DNA from: Candidatus Moranbacteria bacterium RIFCSPLOWO2_12_FULL_48_12
GTDB taxonomy: Bacteria > Patescibacteriota > Minisyncoccia > Moranbacterales > UBA1568
Assembly: GCA_001784735.1 (NCBI GenBank)
Contig: MFSB01000017.1
Coordinates: 1 to 6,712, forward strand
Reading direction: 5' to 3'
DNA length: 6,712 nucleotides
Positions within the stretch are counted from its first letter, which is position 1, and every line of letters starts with the position of its first letter. Positions 1-5,312 of this stretch are shown piece by piece. Made by a program: the position numbers and the translations under genes. The notes beneath the pieces were generated by a model. It was not told the origin of the DNA, made no database searches, and worked only from the letters and a program-made list of their open reading frames with translations.

Positions 1-1
1 T

Positions 2-289
2 CCCTTTTATGAAAATCCGGAGCAGATCATCGATGACATCGAAAAGGGAGTGACGAAGAAAAAGCTTGCCCGCCCAGCAGGATGGGACAAAGACTATTTC
101 CGCATTTTTGATCGTCGCCAAGCGATACGCAAAGCCCTAATGCTCGCAGAAATCGGCGACATCGTTCTCATCACCGGCAAAGGAGCTGAAACATCCATGG
201 CTATCGGCAACCAGCGTCTTTCCTGGAGCGAACGGGCGGTTGTCGAGGAGGAGTTGGCCAAGCTTGCCTCAGGGGGCGCGAGCCATTGA
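2..289 (+). CDS. murE: UDP-N-acetylmuramyl peptide ligase MurE, C-terminal fragment
   Basis: This is the C-terminal 95 residues of a Mur ligase; the frame is open to the left window edge, so the start lies outside. MurE adds the third amino acid to UDP-MurNAc-L-Ala-D-Glu in the cytoplasm, an ATP-dependent step of peptidoglycan synthesis. The fragment shows the domain 3 pattern of MurE: PFYENPEQIIDDI, then DRRQAIRKAL, then the GDIVLITGKGAE loop. Two positions differ from the textbook enzyme. GKGHE is GKGAE, and the Arg of the DNPR motif of meso-diaminopimelate-adding enzymes aligns with Phe (P-F-Y-E-N-P against P-R-T-E-E-P in E. coli from memory). Direct meso-DAP use is therefore doubtful. The TGA stop at 287-289 lies inside the target duplication of the element that follows. 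MurF or another Mur ligase is less likely because the DRRxAIxxAL and GKGxE pair is typical of MurE. Confidence 0.88.
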   Translation, partial: PFYENPEQIIDDIEKGVTKKKLARPAGWDKDYFRIFDRRQAIRKALMLAEIGDIVLITGKGAETSMAIGNQRLSWSERAVVEEELAKLASGGASH

Positions 290-408
290 CCCCGCACTAA
301 CTTTTGTTATTTTTTACTTCCACTTTTTAACTCAGTACTTTTTGATGAAGGTTTCATTATCTAAATATTATGTCGGGTATTGAAGACTAAACGAAAGTTA
401 GTGCGGGG
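290..408. mobile_element. 119-bp MITE-like element with terminal inverted repeats and TTGA target duplication
   Basis: The left end CCCCGCACTAACTTTTGTT (290-308) and the reverse complement of the right end (390-408) match at 18 of 19 positions. The 4-bp sequence TTGA lies directly outside both ends (286-289 and 409-412), as expected for a target-site duplication. The interior is AT-rich, has no coding frame and is too short for a transposase, so this would be a non-autonomous element moved in trans. Removing it restores a murE stop that runs straight into the purC promoter. The family is not recognised; a 4-bp duplication of this form occurs in several insertion sequence families. An alternative reading is a transcription terminator with a long loop, but the exact flanking duplication favours mobility. 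Confidence 0.72.
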
Positions 409-437
409 TTGACTTTATCGTTGTATTTTCATAGAAT
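409..437 (+). promoter_or_regulatory. sigma70-type promoter of purC
   Basis: TTGACT (409-414) and TAGAAT (432-437) are separated by exactly 17 bp, giving a predicted transcript start near 444 and a leader of about 86 nt before purC. The first four bases of the -35 box are the right-hand copy of the target duplication of the upstream element. Confidence 0.72.
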
Positions 438-460
438 GTTTCTTCTAGCCCCTTACCAAC

Positions 461-489
461 TGAATCGCTCCAAGGCGATTTATTTTTTC
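461..489 (+). terminator. terminator-like hairpin in the purC leader (possible attenuator)
   Basis: AATCGC (463-468) pairs with GCGATT (475-480) around a 6-nt loop, and the stem extends by a G-T and a T-A pair (461-462 with 481-482). A T-rich tract (TATTTTTT) follows at once. The hairpin lies after the predicted transcript start and about 40 nt before the purC start codon. It could be an attenuator, a partial terminator, or a 5' stabilising hairpin. No clear alternative antiterminator pairing was found. Confidence 0.5.
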
Positions 490-529
490 ATTTTCCTCGA
501 TTTGGAGGATCAACCTCAGGAGGCACAGC

Positions 530-1435
530 ATGAATCAAACAATGGCAAACGCCGTCGAAACTGTTTTCGAAACAAATCTCACCAGGCTCAAGTTTCTGCA
601 CCGCGGAAAGGCACGCGATATCTACGCCGTCGGCAACGACAAACTGCTCGTCGTACAGACCGACCGCCTGTCTGCGTTTGATGTGGTACTGCCTGATCCG
701 ATTCCGGGCAAAGGCGAAGTACTGACCAGGCTGTCATATTTTTGGTTCCGCAGGCTTGAACATATCGTGCAACATCACCTGACCGGCATCGATCCTTTTG
801 ATGTTGTCACCGATTGGGAAGAGCGAGCCCAGATAGCTGGCCGGTCGATGGTGGTGCGCAAATTCTGCCCATTGATGATCGAAGCGGTGGTGCGCGGCTA
901 CATCATCGGTTCGGGCTGGAAGGATTATCAGAAAACAGGTATGGTCTGCGGAATCAAGCTGCCGGTCGGGCTGAAAGAAGCAGAAAAGCTTCCGGAAGTG
1001 ATTTTCACGCCGGCTACCAAAGCGCCGGCAGGCCAGCACGATGAAAATATTTCTTACGCCGAAGCGGAAAAAATCGTCGGGGCGCGGCATGCGGCCCGCG
1101 TGAGAAATGTTTCGATTCAGCTCTACACCGAGGCAGCTGCGTACGCGAAAACCAAGGGCATCATCATCGCCGATACCAAATTCGAATTCGGTGTTGACGC
1201 GGACGACAGGCTGTACTTGATCGATGAAATCATGACACCCGACTCTTCGCGTTTTTGGCCAGTCGATCAGTATCAGATTGGCAGCAGTCCTCCGTCGTAC
1301 GATAAACAGATCGTGCGCAACTGGCTGGAAACTCAGCCATGGAACAAAAGGCACCCGGCACCGAGATTGCCGGCGGACGTACTCGCCAAGACCAGCGAGA
1401 AGTATCGCGAGGTGCTGCGCATACTGACCGTCTGA
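530..1435 (+). CDS. purC: SAICAR synthetase (phosphoribosylaminoimidazole-succinocarboxamide synthase)
   Basis: PurC joins CAIR and L-aspartate using ATP to make SAICAR in cytoplasmic de novo purine synthesis. The 301-residue protein has the expected motifs in order: the nucleotide-binding GKARDIYAV (26-34), the first family signature around VVRGYIIGSGWKDY (120-133), FTPATKAPAGQHDENIS (159-175), IADTKFEFG (213-221) and the second signature LIDEIMTPDSSRFWP (230-244). It is longer than the roughly 237-residue E. coli enzyme and matches the longer class of about 290-310 residues. The ATG at 530 is chosen because a full AGGAGG (518-523) sits 6 nt upstream; a second ATG at 542-544 lacks this. It is a single-gene unit with its own promoter, leader hairpin and terminator. 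No other purine gene is seen in the window, and many Patescibacteria lack this pathway. Confidence 0.96.
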   Translation: MNQTMANAVETVFETNLTRLKFLHRGKARDIYAVGNDKLLVVQTDRLSAFDVVLPDPIPGKGEVLTRLSYFWFRRLEHIVQHHLTGIDPFDVVTDWEERAQIAGRSMVVRKFCPLMIEAVVRGYIIGSGWKDYQKTGMVCGIKLPVGLKEAEKLPEVIFTPATKAPAGQHDENISYAEAEKIVGARHAARVRNVSIQLYTEAAAYAKTKGIIIADTKFEFGVDADDRLYLIDEIMTPDSSRFWPVDQYQIGSSPPSYDKQIVRNWLETQPWNKRHPAPRLPADVLAKTSEKYREVLRILTV

Positions 1436-1462
1436 TCGAACGCCGTTGCAACAGTAACAAAA

Positions 1463-1498
1463 CCCCTATCGGAAATTCCGATAGGGGGAGTTTTTTTT
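1463..1498 (+). terminator. intrinsic terminator of purC, probably bidirectional
   Basis: CCCCTATCGGAA (1463-1474) is perfectly complementary to TTCCGATAGGGG (1476-1487), effectively a 10-bp stem with a small loop, followed by GAG and eight T residues. On the minus strand the same stem is followed by TTTTG, so it can also end transcription of the convergent membrane protein gene. Confidence 0.93.
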
Positions 1499-1520
1499 AT
1501 TCATTTTTGAAAGACGGGAT

Positions 1521-1967
1521 CTAAGCGAAAAGGTAAATGAAGAGGACGGTGAGCAGAAGTCCAACAAGCGCTCCGACGACCACCTCGCTCACGCGGTGAC
1601 CGATGCGTTCTTTCAGGCGGGGGAATTGGCTTTCATCGATTTCTCCCTTGAGCTGGTCAATGAGCATATTGAGGTAGCGGCCTTGATCGCCGAGCACCAT
1701 GCGGATACGGACAGCGTCATCGATGATGAGGAATGCCAGCACGACGGAAACAGCGAAAGAACCGGATGCCAACCCTTCGAAGTAGCCGATGGAAACGAGG
1801 AGCGACGTCGCGAATGCGGTATGCATGCTCGGCATATGGCCATGCGTCAGAGCATACTCTATGTTGAAACCGTGCTTCCAGGTGTAGAGCGCGAACTTGA
1901 TGACTTGAGCGAGGAAACCGACCGCGATCGGGATGAGAAAGACGAGATAAGGCTGGATAAAATCCAT
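1521..1967 (-). CDS. divergent PAP2 family membrane protein (DUF212/YuiD-like)
   Basis: This is a 148-residue integral membrane protein of the family often annotated as acid phosphatase/vanadium haloperoxidase-related. Diagnostic blocks are GHMPSMHTA (43-51), IDDAVRIR (82-89), LGDQ (92-95) and GHRVSEVVVGALVG (123-136). Hydrophobic segments lie at about 6-27, 50-82 and 128-147. The usual family block is close to GGMPSSHSA; here the second Ser is Met while the His is kept. The substrate is not established; a lipid phosphate is a family-level guess only. The ATG at 1965-1967 is the most upstream plausible start and begins a hydrophobic helix typical of the family. No Shine-Dalgarno sequence precedes it, and the predicted leader is only about 20 nt. 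It converges on purC and is divergent from lemA. Confidence 0.87.
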   Translation of the reverse strand: MDFIQPYLVFLIPIAVGFLAQVIKFALYTWKHGFNIEYALTHGHMPSMHTAFATSLLVSIGYFEGLASGSFAVSVVLAFLIIDDAVRIRMVLGDQGRYLNMLIDQLKGEIDESQFPRLKERIGHRVSEVVVGALVGLLLTVLFIYLFA

Positions 1968-1997
1968 AAAAATATGAGATTAAGGCCTTGCAGGATC

Positions 1998-2027
1998 ATT
2001 ATAACACCTTTTTCCTATTTTCTTGAA
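1998..2027 (-). promoter_or_regulatory. promoter of the divergent-PAP2 gene
   Basis: On the minus strand a perfect TATAAT (1998-2003) follows TTCAAG (2022-2027) at an 18-bp spacing. The predicted start lies about 20 nt before the ATG. The -10 match is strong and the -35 is fair. Confidence 0.6.
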
Positions 2028-2031
2028 AGTC

Positions 2032-2040
2032 TGCTATAAT
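2032..2040 (+). promoter_or_regulatory. extended -10 promoter of lemA
   Basis: TGCTATAAT (2032-2040) is a full extended -10 (TGn plus TATAAT). At 17 bp upstream only a weak -35 (TTCCTA, 2012-2017) is found, which an extended -10 can compensate for. The predicted leader is about 30 nt. It lies just beyond the -35 of the opposite promoter, so the two are back-to-back. Confidence 0.6.
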
Positions 2041-2077
2041 AAGCGGAGCCGAATAATCAATAATAAGCAAAAAGCGT

Positions 2078-2629
2078 ATGAGTCCGACCATCATAATTCT
2101 TATCGTCATCGGGGTTTTTGTGCTCTACATAATTTTCATATTCAACGGTCTGGTACAGCTGCGCAACCGCGTGGGCGAAGCCTGGAGCGATATCGATGTC
2201 CAGCTCAAGCGCCGCTATGACCTCATCCCGAACCTCATCAATACGGTGAAGGGGTATGCCGCCCACGAAACAGGCGTGTTTGAAAAAGTGACCGCCGCGC
2301 GTTCGGCCGCCATGCAGGCCGGTACGCCCGCCGGCAAGGCGGAGGCGGAGAACATGCTCTCGGGAGCGCTCAAATCATTGTTTGCCGTTTCCGAGGCCTA
2401 CCCGGATCTCAAGGCTAACCAGAATTTCCTCGAACTCCAGCGTGAACTTTCCGATACGGAGAACAAGATCCAAGCGGCGCGTCGTTTCTACAACGGCAAC
2501 GTGCTCGACCTCAACAACAAGATCGATATGTTCCCGTCCAACATCATCGCGGGAATGTTCGCTTTCGCCAAGCGCGAATTCTTCGAAGTGGCCGACGGCG
2601 AGAAGGAACCGGTGAAGGTTTCTTTTTAA
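2078..2629 (+). CDS. lemA: LemA family membrane-anchored protein
   Basis: The 183-residue protein has one N-terminal membrane helix (about 4-24) followed by a helical soluble domain. The LemA pattern is clear: AWSDIDVQLKRRYDLIPNL (35-53), VKGYAAHE (57-64), a long conserved stretch starting EAYPDLKANQNFLELQ (106-121), then IQAARRFYN (131-139) and FPSNIIAG (152-159). Length is typical of bacterial LemA (about 180-200). The exact biochemical role of LemA is not settled; it is a cell-envelope protein commonly encoded beside HtpX-type proteases, as here. ATG 2078 is chosen because the membrane helix starts directly after it. No Shine-Dalgarno sequence is visible, and the nearest purine-rich stretch is about 30 nt upstream. 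It is probably co-transcribed with htpX, although a repeat fills the gap between them. Confidence 0.95.
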   Translation: MSPTIIILIVIGVFVLYIIFIFNGLVQLRNRVGEAWSDIDVQLKRRYDLIPNLINTVKGYAAHETGVFEKVTAARSAAMQAGTPAGKAEAENMLSGALKSLFAVSEAYPDLKANQNFLELQRELSDTENKIQAARRFYNGNVLDLNNKIDMFPSNIIAGMFAFAKREFFEVADGEKEPVKVSF

Positions 2630-2633
2630 GAAA

Positions 2634-2728
2634 CTTGAATCATGAATCAAGAATTGTGAATCATGGAATGGGGAAAAGAGGAAACGCCGATTTTCTTTCT
2701 TGATTCCTGATTCGTTATTCCTGATTCT
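2634..2728. repeat. GAATCA-type palindromic element between lemA and htpX
   Basis: The left arm is a degenerate run of GAATCA/GAATCAAG units (2636-2669) and the right arm a run of TGATTC units (2699-2726), separated by a purine-rich centre (GGAATGGGGAAAAGAGG). GAATCAAG (2644-2651) pairs perfectly with CTTGATTC (2699-2706). The same arm, purine-rich centre and arm layout occurs inside the gene at 3749-4285. It occupies nearly the whole intergenic gap and ends just before the htpX start. Confidence 0.75.
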
Positions 2729-2736
2729 TTTCATAT

Positions 2737-3630
2737 ATGGCAACACTGTACAATCAGTACGACAAGAATATCCGGCTGACGTGGTTCTATATCACGCTTT
2801 TTTTGGTGTTTGTCATCGGGGCGGGGTATGTGTTTGCGGGGGCGATGCAGTCGAGCGCCATCCTCTATATCGCCGTCGCTTTTTCCGTCTTGACGAGCGT
2901 CGCCTCCTACTGGTGGAGCGACAAGATCGTGCTTTCCATGAGCGGCGCGAAGCTGGTAAACTTCGCGGATAACAAAGAGCTGTACCGCGTCATAGAAAAT
3001 CTGGCGATCACAGCTGGATTGCCCACGCCGAAAATTTATACCATCGAAGATACCGCTCTCAACGCTTTTGCCACGGGGCGCGATCCAGAGCACGGCGTGA
3101 TCTGTTTTACCACCGGCATACTCCAGACGCTCGATCGGGCGGAGTTGGAAGGCGTGGCCGCCCATGAGCTCTCCCATATCGGCAATCGCGACACGCTCCT
3201 CTCGACGGTGGTGGTGATTTTGGTCGGCTTCGTGGCGCTCTTGGCGGACTGGTTCCGGCACTGGGCGTGGTTCGGAGGGAGTCGGAACGGTGATAGCAAG
3301 AACCAGTTGCAGGTGGTCCTCATGATAGCGGCTGTCATTCTTTCTATCCTGGCGCCGCTCTTTGCTATGCTCATCCAGTTGGCCATTTCTCGCAAGCGCG
3401 AGTTTCTGGCCGATGCATCGGGGGCGCTCTTGACGCGTTATCCGGAAGGACTGGCCAGCGCGCTCCAAAAAATTTCTGGCGACACCGAACCGCTGGAAGC
3501 CGCCAATCGCGCCACCGCTCATTTGTATATCGCCAATCCGTTCAAAGGGAAACATGTGGCGAGATTGTTTGCTACGCATCCACCCATCGAAGAGAGAATA
3601 GCCGCTCTAAGAGGTATGGAAATAAAGTAA
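2737..3630 (+). CDS. htpX: HtpX-like membrane zinc metalloprotease (M48B)
   Basis: HtpX is an inner-membrane endopeptidase that degrades damaged or misassembled membrane proteins. The 297-residue protein has two N-terminal helices (about 15-35 and 40-60), NAFATG (109-114), the zinc site HELSH (143-147, with Glu144 catalytic), two further helices (about 153-171 and 190-215), the third zinc ligand Glu222 in KREFLADASGALL (220-232), and the C-terminal HPPIEERI (281-288). All catalytic elements are intact and the length is normal for HtpX. The active site would face the cytoplasm. The start is fixed by the family-typical N terminus (YNQYDKNIRLTW), but no Shine-Dalgarno sequence precedes it because the repeat arm runs almost to the ATG. 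LemA and HtpX are frequent neighbours, which supports a shared envelope role. The TAA stop lies inside the left arm of the next repeat. Confidence 0.96.
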   Translation: MATLYNQYDKNIRLTWFYITLFLVFVIGAGYVFAGAMQSSAILYIAVAFSVLTSVASYWWSDKIVLSMSGAKLVNFADNKELYRVIENLAITAGLPTPKIYTIEDTALNAFATGRDPEHGVICFTTGILQTLDRAELEGVAAHELSHIGNRDTLLSTVVVILVGFVALLADWFRHWAWFGGSRNGDSKNQLQVVLMIAAVILSILAPLFAMLIQLAISRKREFLADASGALLTRYPEGLASALQKISGDTEPLEAANRATAHLYIANPFKGKHVARLFATHPPIEERIAALRGMEIK

Positions 3631-3741
3631 TGTCAAAATCCAAATGACAAATATCAAAACAATTTCAAATATCAAATTTGTAAATTTATAGCATTAAGAC
3701 TTTGGATTTGATCTGGCATTTGAAATTTGGATTTTGACATT
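3629..3741. repeat. TGTCAAAATCC-type long palindromic element
   Basis: The segment AATGTCAAAATCCAAAT (3629-3645) is perfectly complementary to 3725-3741, a 17-bp arm pair. Inside are further degenerate copies of CAAATATCAAA and its complement TTTGATCTGGCATTTG. The DNA between htpX and the next gene is almost entirely this AT-rich palindrome. Its first two bases are the end of the htpX stop codon. A similar type of sequence precedes pyk (6156-6268). Confidence 0.8.
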
Positions 3742-3748
3742 TATTCTT

Positions 3749-4285
3749 ATGCCATCTCCCTATCAGGATTTCGTCCGCAAGGCCAAGGAGCGTTTTGCAG
3801 AGAGACAGAAAAACAAAGCTTCCGGTACGGGAGCATACCAATTCACCCTTCATGCGCAGTACAAGATGCGGCAGTATGGCCTCTCCGAACAGCGGGTACG
3901 GAGCGTCATCCGCCACCCCAAGCGTCGCGAAGAGGGGATCGTGCCGAAGACCGTCGCGGTGATGCAGCCCACCTCCGTCAAGACTTCGGCGGGCAAGCCG
4001 GTCTGGAAGCAGGAAATCTGGGTGATGTTTGTTGTGAAGAATCAAGAACCAGGAATCAAGAATCAGGAATGGAGGCAGAAACAAAAGGAGGCGGGGATTC
4101 ATAATTCGCAATTCATGATTCATAATTCTGCGAATCAAAAGATTCGCATCATCAGCGCCTGGAGGTATCCCGGAGTCAGTCCCAAGCGCAATCCGATCCC
4201 GGAAGAGATTTTGCGGGAATTGGAAGAGGGGAGTATACTGGAACTAGCTTCTTGTCCGCCGGCTGGCGGATTGGGTAGCTTTTAG
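3749..4285 (+). CDS. DUF4258-like small protein with a repeat-derived insert
   Basis: The 178-residue protein has a short basic helix (6-25) followed by FTLHAQYKMRQYGLSEQRVR (32-51), which resembles the opening of DUF4258-type domains (a His plus helix, then strands). Then come VIRHP (53-57), strand WKQEIWVMFVV (86-96) and strand IRIISAWRYPG (132-142). Function is unknown; some small proteins of this general fold are RNA-acting toxins, but nothing here shows that and no antitoxin is adjacent. Residues about 97-130 are encoded by repeat DNA (4037-4130) placed between the last two strands. The tail SCPPAGGLGSF is encoded by a short palindrome. ATG 3749 is preferred over an in-frame TTG at 3734 that lies in the repeat arm. 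No Shine-Dalgarno sequence. It lies 11 nt before the next gene, with which it is likely co-transcribed. Confidence 0.78.
   Translation: MPSPYQDFVRKAKERFAERQKNKASGTGAYQFTLHAQYKMRQYGLSEQRVRSVIRHPKRREEGIVPKTVAVMQPTSVKTSAGKPVWKQEIWVMFVVKNQEPGIKNQEWRQKQKEAGIHNSQFMIHNSANQKIRIISAWRYPGVSPKRNPIPEEILRELEEGSILELASCPPAGGLGSF
4037..4148. repeat. GAATCA-type palindromic element inside a coding region
   Basis: The left arm of GAATCAAGAA/GAATCAGGAAT units (4038-4070), a purine-rich centre (GGAGGCAGAAACAAAAGGAG) and a right arm of ATTCATAATTC/ATTCATGATTC units (4097-4128) repeat the layout seen at 2634-2728. A perfect 8-bp hairpin, TGCGAATC and GATTCGCA around AAAA (4129-4148), follows. The whole block is read in frame and supplies the low-complexity residues about 97-133 (rich in Asn, Gln, Lys and His) between two hydrophobic strands. 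Confidence 0.78.
4255..4270. repeat. short GC-rich palindrome at the 3' end of the DUF4258-like gene
   Basis: TCCGCC (4255-4260) and GGCGGA (4265-4270) pair around GGCT. It encodes the CPPAGG stretch of the C-terminal tail, 13 nt before the TAG stop. The stem is followed by TTGGGTAGCTTTTAG, which is a poor terminator tract. It may be a dispersed short palindrome, but with one copy in the window this cannot be shown. Confidence 0.45.
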
Positions 4286-4296
4286 AAAATTAATTA

Positions 4297-4878
4297 ATGA
4301 AAAATAATATGGAAGGCAATATGCCGCAAGGCGAAATGGGAGGCTCCTCCAATCAGGGGCAACAGAATAATCAGGGACAGGGAGCAAACCCGGGCGCGAA
4401 TACCGGCGGAAGCGACCCGAAGGCCGAAGTCAAAGGTCTCGTCAATCAGCTCGAAGCGCTACTCGACCTGTATATGGTGAAGAAGGCTCCGTTCGCATTG
4501 CCTCTGGGACTGAAGGAATTTATCGTAAAAGTGGCGCCGTACCTGGTGATTATTGCTGCTGTTTTTGCAGTACCGGCTATTTTGCTGGCGCTCGGTCTTT
4601 CGACTGCCTTCGCTCCGGTCGCCATGATGGGCGCATACGGATGGGGATTCGGCGCGATCGTAGCGCTTATTGCTAGCGCCATTACGCTGGTAATAGAAGT
4701 GATGGCCGTGCCGGGACTTTTCAAGCGCACGCAAAAAGGTTGGCGTCTGGTTTTCTACGCGACTATCGTCAGTCTCATCGGAAGCATCCTTTCCGTGAGC
4801 GGCATCATCGGGGGAATCATCGGCGCGATCATCGGCTGGTATATCCTTTTCCAAGTCAAGGAATTGTACAAGAACTGA
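4297..4878 (+). CDS. conserved membrane protein with disordered N terminus, function unknown
   Basis: The 193-residue protein begins with a disordered-looking region rich in Gly, Asn and Gln (1-40), then an amphipathic segment (43-63, VKGLVNQLEALLDLYMVKKA), and about four membrane helices (about 79-101, 107-139, 149-168 and 170-187). Recognisable elements are LPLGLKEFIVKVAPYL (68-83), VPGLFKRTQKGWR (138-150) and the ending GWYILFQVKELYK (180-192). I recognise the GLFKR..GW and WYILFQVKE pattern from unnamed membrane proteins of candidate phyla bacteria, but know no function. The start is uncertain: ATG codons at 4297, 4309 and 4321 are all in frame, and only the last has a weak GGAAGG upstream. 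It sits 11 nt after the preceding gene and is followed by an intrinsic terminator. Confidence 0.86.
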   Translation: MKNNMEGNMPQGEMGGSSNQGQQNNQGQGANPGANTGGSDPKAEVKGLVNQLEALLDLYMVKKAPFALPLGLKEFIVKVAPYLVIIAAVFAVPAILLALGLSTAFAPVAMMGAYGWGFGAIVALIASAITLVIEVMAVPGLFKRTQKGWRLVFYATIVSLIGSILSVSGIIGGIIGAIIGWYILFQVKELYKN

Positions 4879-4934
4879 CATTTTCCAAAATGTCATCCCG
4901 GACTTTTTATCCGCCTTGGGAGGAGATCCGGGAT
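4876..4934. repeat. palindrome and REP-like element after the membrane protein gene
   Basis: TGACATTTT (4876-4884) pairs perfectly with AAAATGTCA (4887-4895); its first three bases are the TGA stop codon. Overlapping it, ATCCCGGA (4895-4902) pairs perfectly with TCCGGGAT (4927-4934). The phrasing TGTCATCCCGGACTT...GATCCGGGATCC matches a common dispersed bacterial REP sequence, here with extra bases in the loop. Confidence 0.7.
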
Positions 4935-4938
4935 CCAA

Positions 4939-4968
4939 AAAACAGGCTTTTCGGAGCCTGTTTTGTTA
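4939..4968 (+). terminator. intrinsic terminator downstream of the membrane protein gene
   Basis: AAAACAGGCT (4939-4948) and AGCCTGTTTT (4955-4964) form a perfect 10-bp stem around TTTCGG, and the right arm carries the T tract. The flanking A run makes it workable on both strands. It closes the lemA-side gene cluster. Confidence 0.88.
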
Positions 4969-4983
4969 TATAAAAATGCTTTA

Positions 4984-5223
4984 CCCCGTTTAGAGAGCGC
5001 CTCGTATTTCACTATAAAGGCAAGCGCTTCTTTTTGTACTTTGAATTACGGAAACTCAATCCTCAGTTGTCATTCCCGCGAAGGCGGGAATCTAGGTTCT
5101 CGAAAACAAGCCATATTCTGGATCCCCGCTTTCGCGAGGATGACAGAAAAAGGGAGTTTCGTAATTCAAAGTTTTGTAGGTATAAAACGTATATTTATCG
5201 TTCGTCAAGGTTCTCTAACGGGG
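4984..5223. repeat. 240-bp nested inverted-repeat element (MITE-like)
   Basis: The outer ends CCCCGTTTAGAGA (4984-4996) and TCTCTAACGGGG (5212-5223) are inverted repeats differing by one extra T. A second pair lies inside: ACTTTGAATTACGGAAACTC (5038-5057) and 5154-5172, again differing by one base insertion. The centre carries a two-hairpin REP (5068-5145). No clear target duplication was found at the outer ends, so mobility is only inferred. No real coding frame was found; open frames here are repeat-derived. Confidence 0.68.
5068..5145. repeat. classical two-hairpin REP element
   Basis: The element runs from TGTCA to TGACA and contains two hairpins. ATTCCCGC with GCGGGAAT around GAAG (5072-5091) is perfect. 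The second (about 5122-5141, ATCCCCGC and GCGAGGAT) is imperfect. This matches the widespread TCATTCCCGCGAAGGCGGGAA family, known for producing spurious translated peptides such as PRRRES and FREDD. It lies at the centre of a larger inverted repeat. Confidence 0.9.
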
Positions 5224-5253
5224 CTTATATAAGCCATTATTAGTGGAATACCA

Positions 5254-5282
5254 TTGACATTTACCGCTTTTGGGTGTATAAT
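5254..5282 (+). promoter_or_regulatory. perfect-consensus sigma70 promoter
   Basis: TTGACA (5254-5259) and TATAAT (5277-5282) are both exact consensus with a 17-bp spacer, the strongest promoter in the window by sequence. The predicted start near 5289 gives a leader of about 160 nt ahead of the secreted protein gene. Confidence 0.9.
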
Positions 5283-5312
5283 GAAACGTTACAAAGTATC
5301 TTTACAATTTGA

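Noticed and set aside
290..408. A simple intrinsic terminator for murE
   Set aside because: The arms are separated by about 81 nt, no T tract follows the right arm, and an exact 4-bp duplication flanks the ends; a hairpin effect on transcription remains possible.
1596..2039. A 147-residue plus-strand open frame opposite the divergent-PAP2 gene
   Set aside because: The minus strand carries a clear membrane protein family with its own promoter; the plus frame is a charged antisense shadow without a start signal.
2731..3579. A 282-residue open frame on the minus strand
   Set aside because: It lies fully opposite htpX, has no family resemblance and is rich in Arg, His and Gln, as antisense frames of GC-moderate genes usually are.
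3686..4138. A 150-residue open frame on the minus strand
   Set aside because: It is antisense to the DUF4258-like gene, and its N-terminal part comes from the repeat (HELRIMNP-type peptide), a known kind of spurious product.
4037..4148. A CRISPR-like array, suggested by repeated GAATCA words
   Set aside because: Units are short, degenerate and directly adjacent, with no constant repeat or spacer length, and the arms are inverted relative to each other.
3749..4878. A toxin-antitoxin pair formed by the DUF4258-like gene and the following gene
   Set aside because: The second protein is a four-helix membrane protein with no antitoxin features, and the first is only loosely similar to RelE-fold proteins.
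4963..5243. Two overlapping plus-strand open frames of 89 and 69 residues
   Set aside because: Both are translations of the REP element and its flanking inverted repeats (PRRRES and FREDD type peptides) with no start signal.
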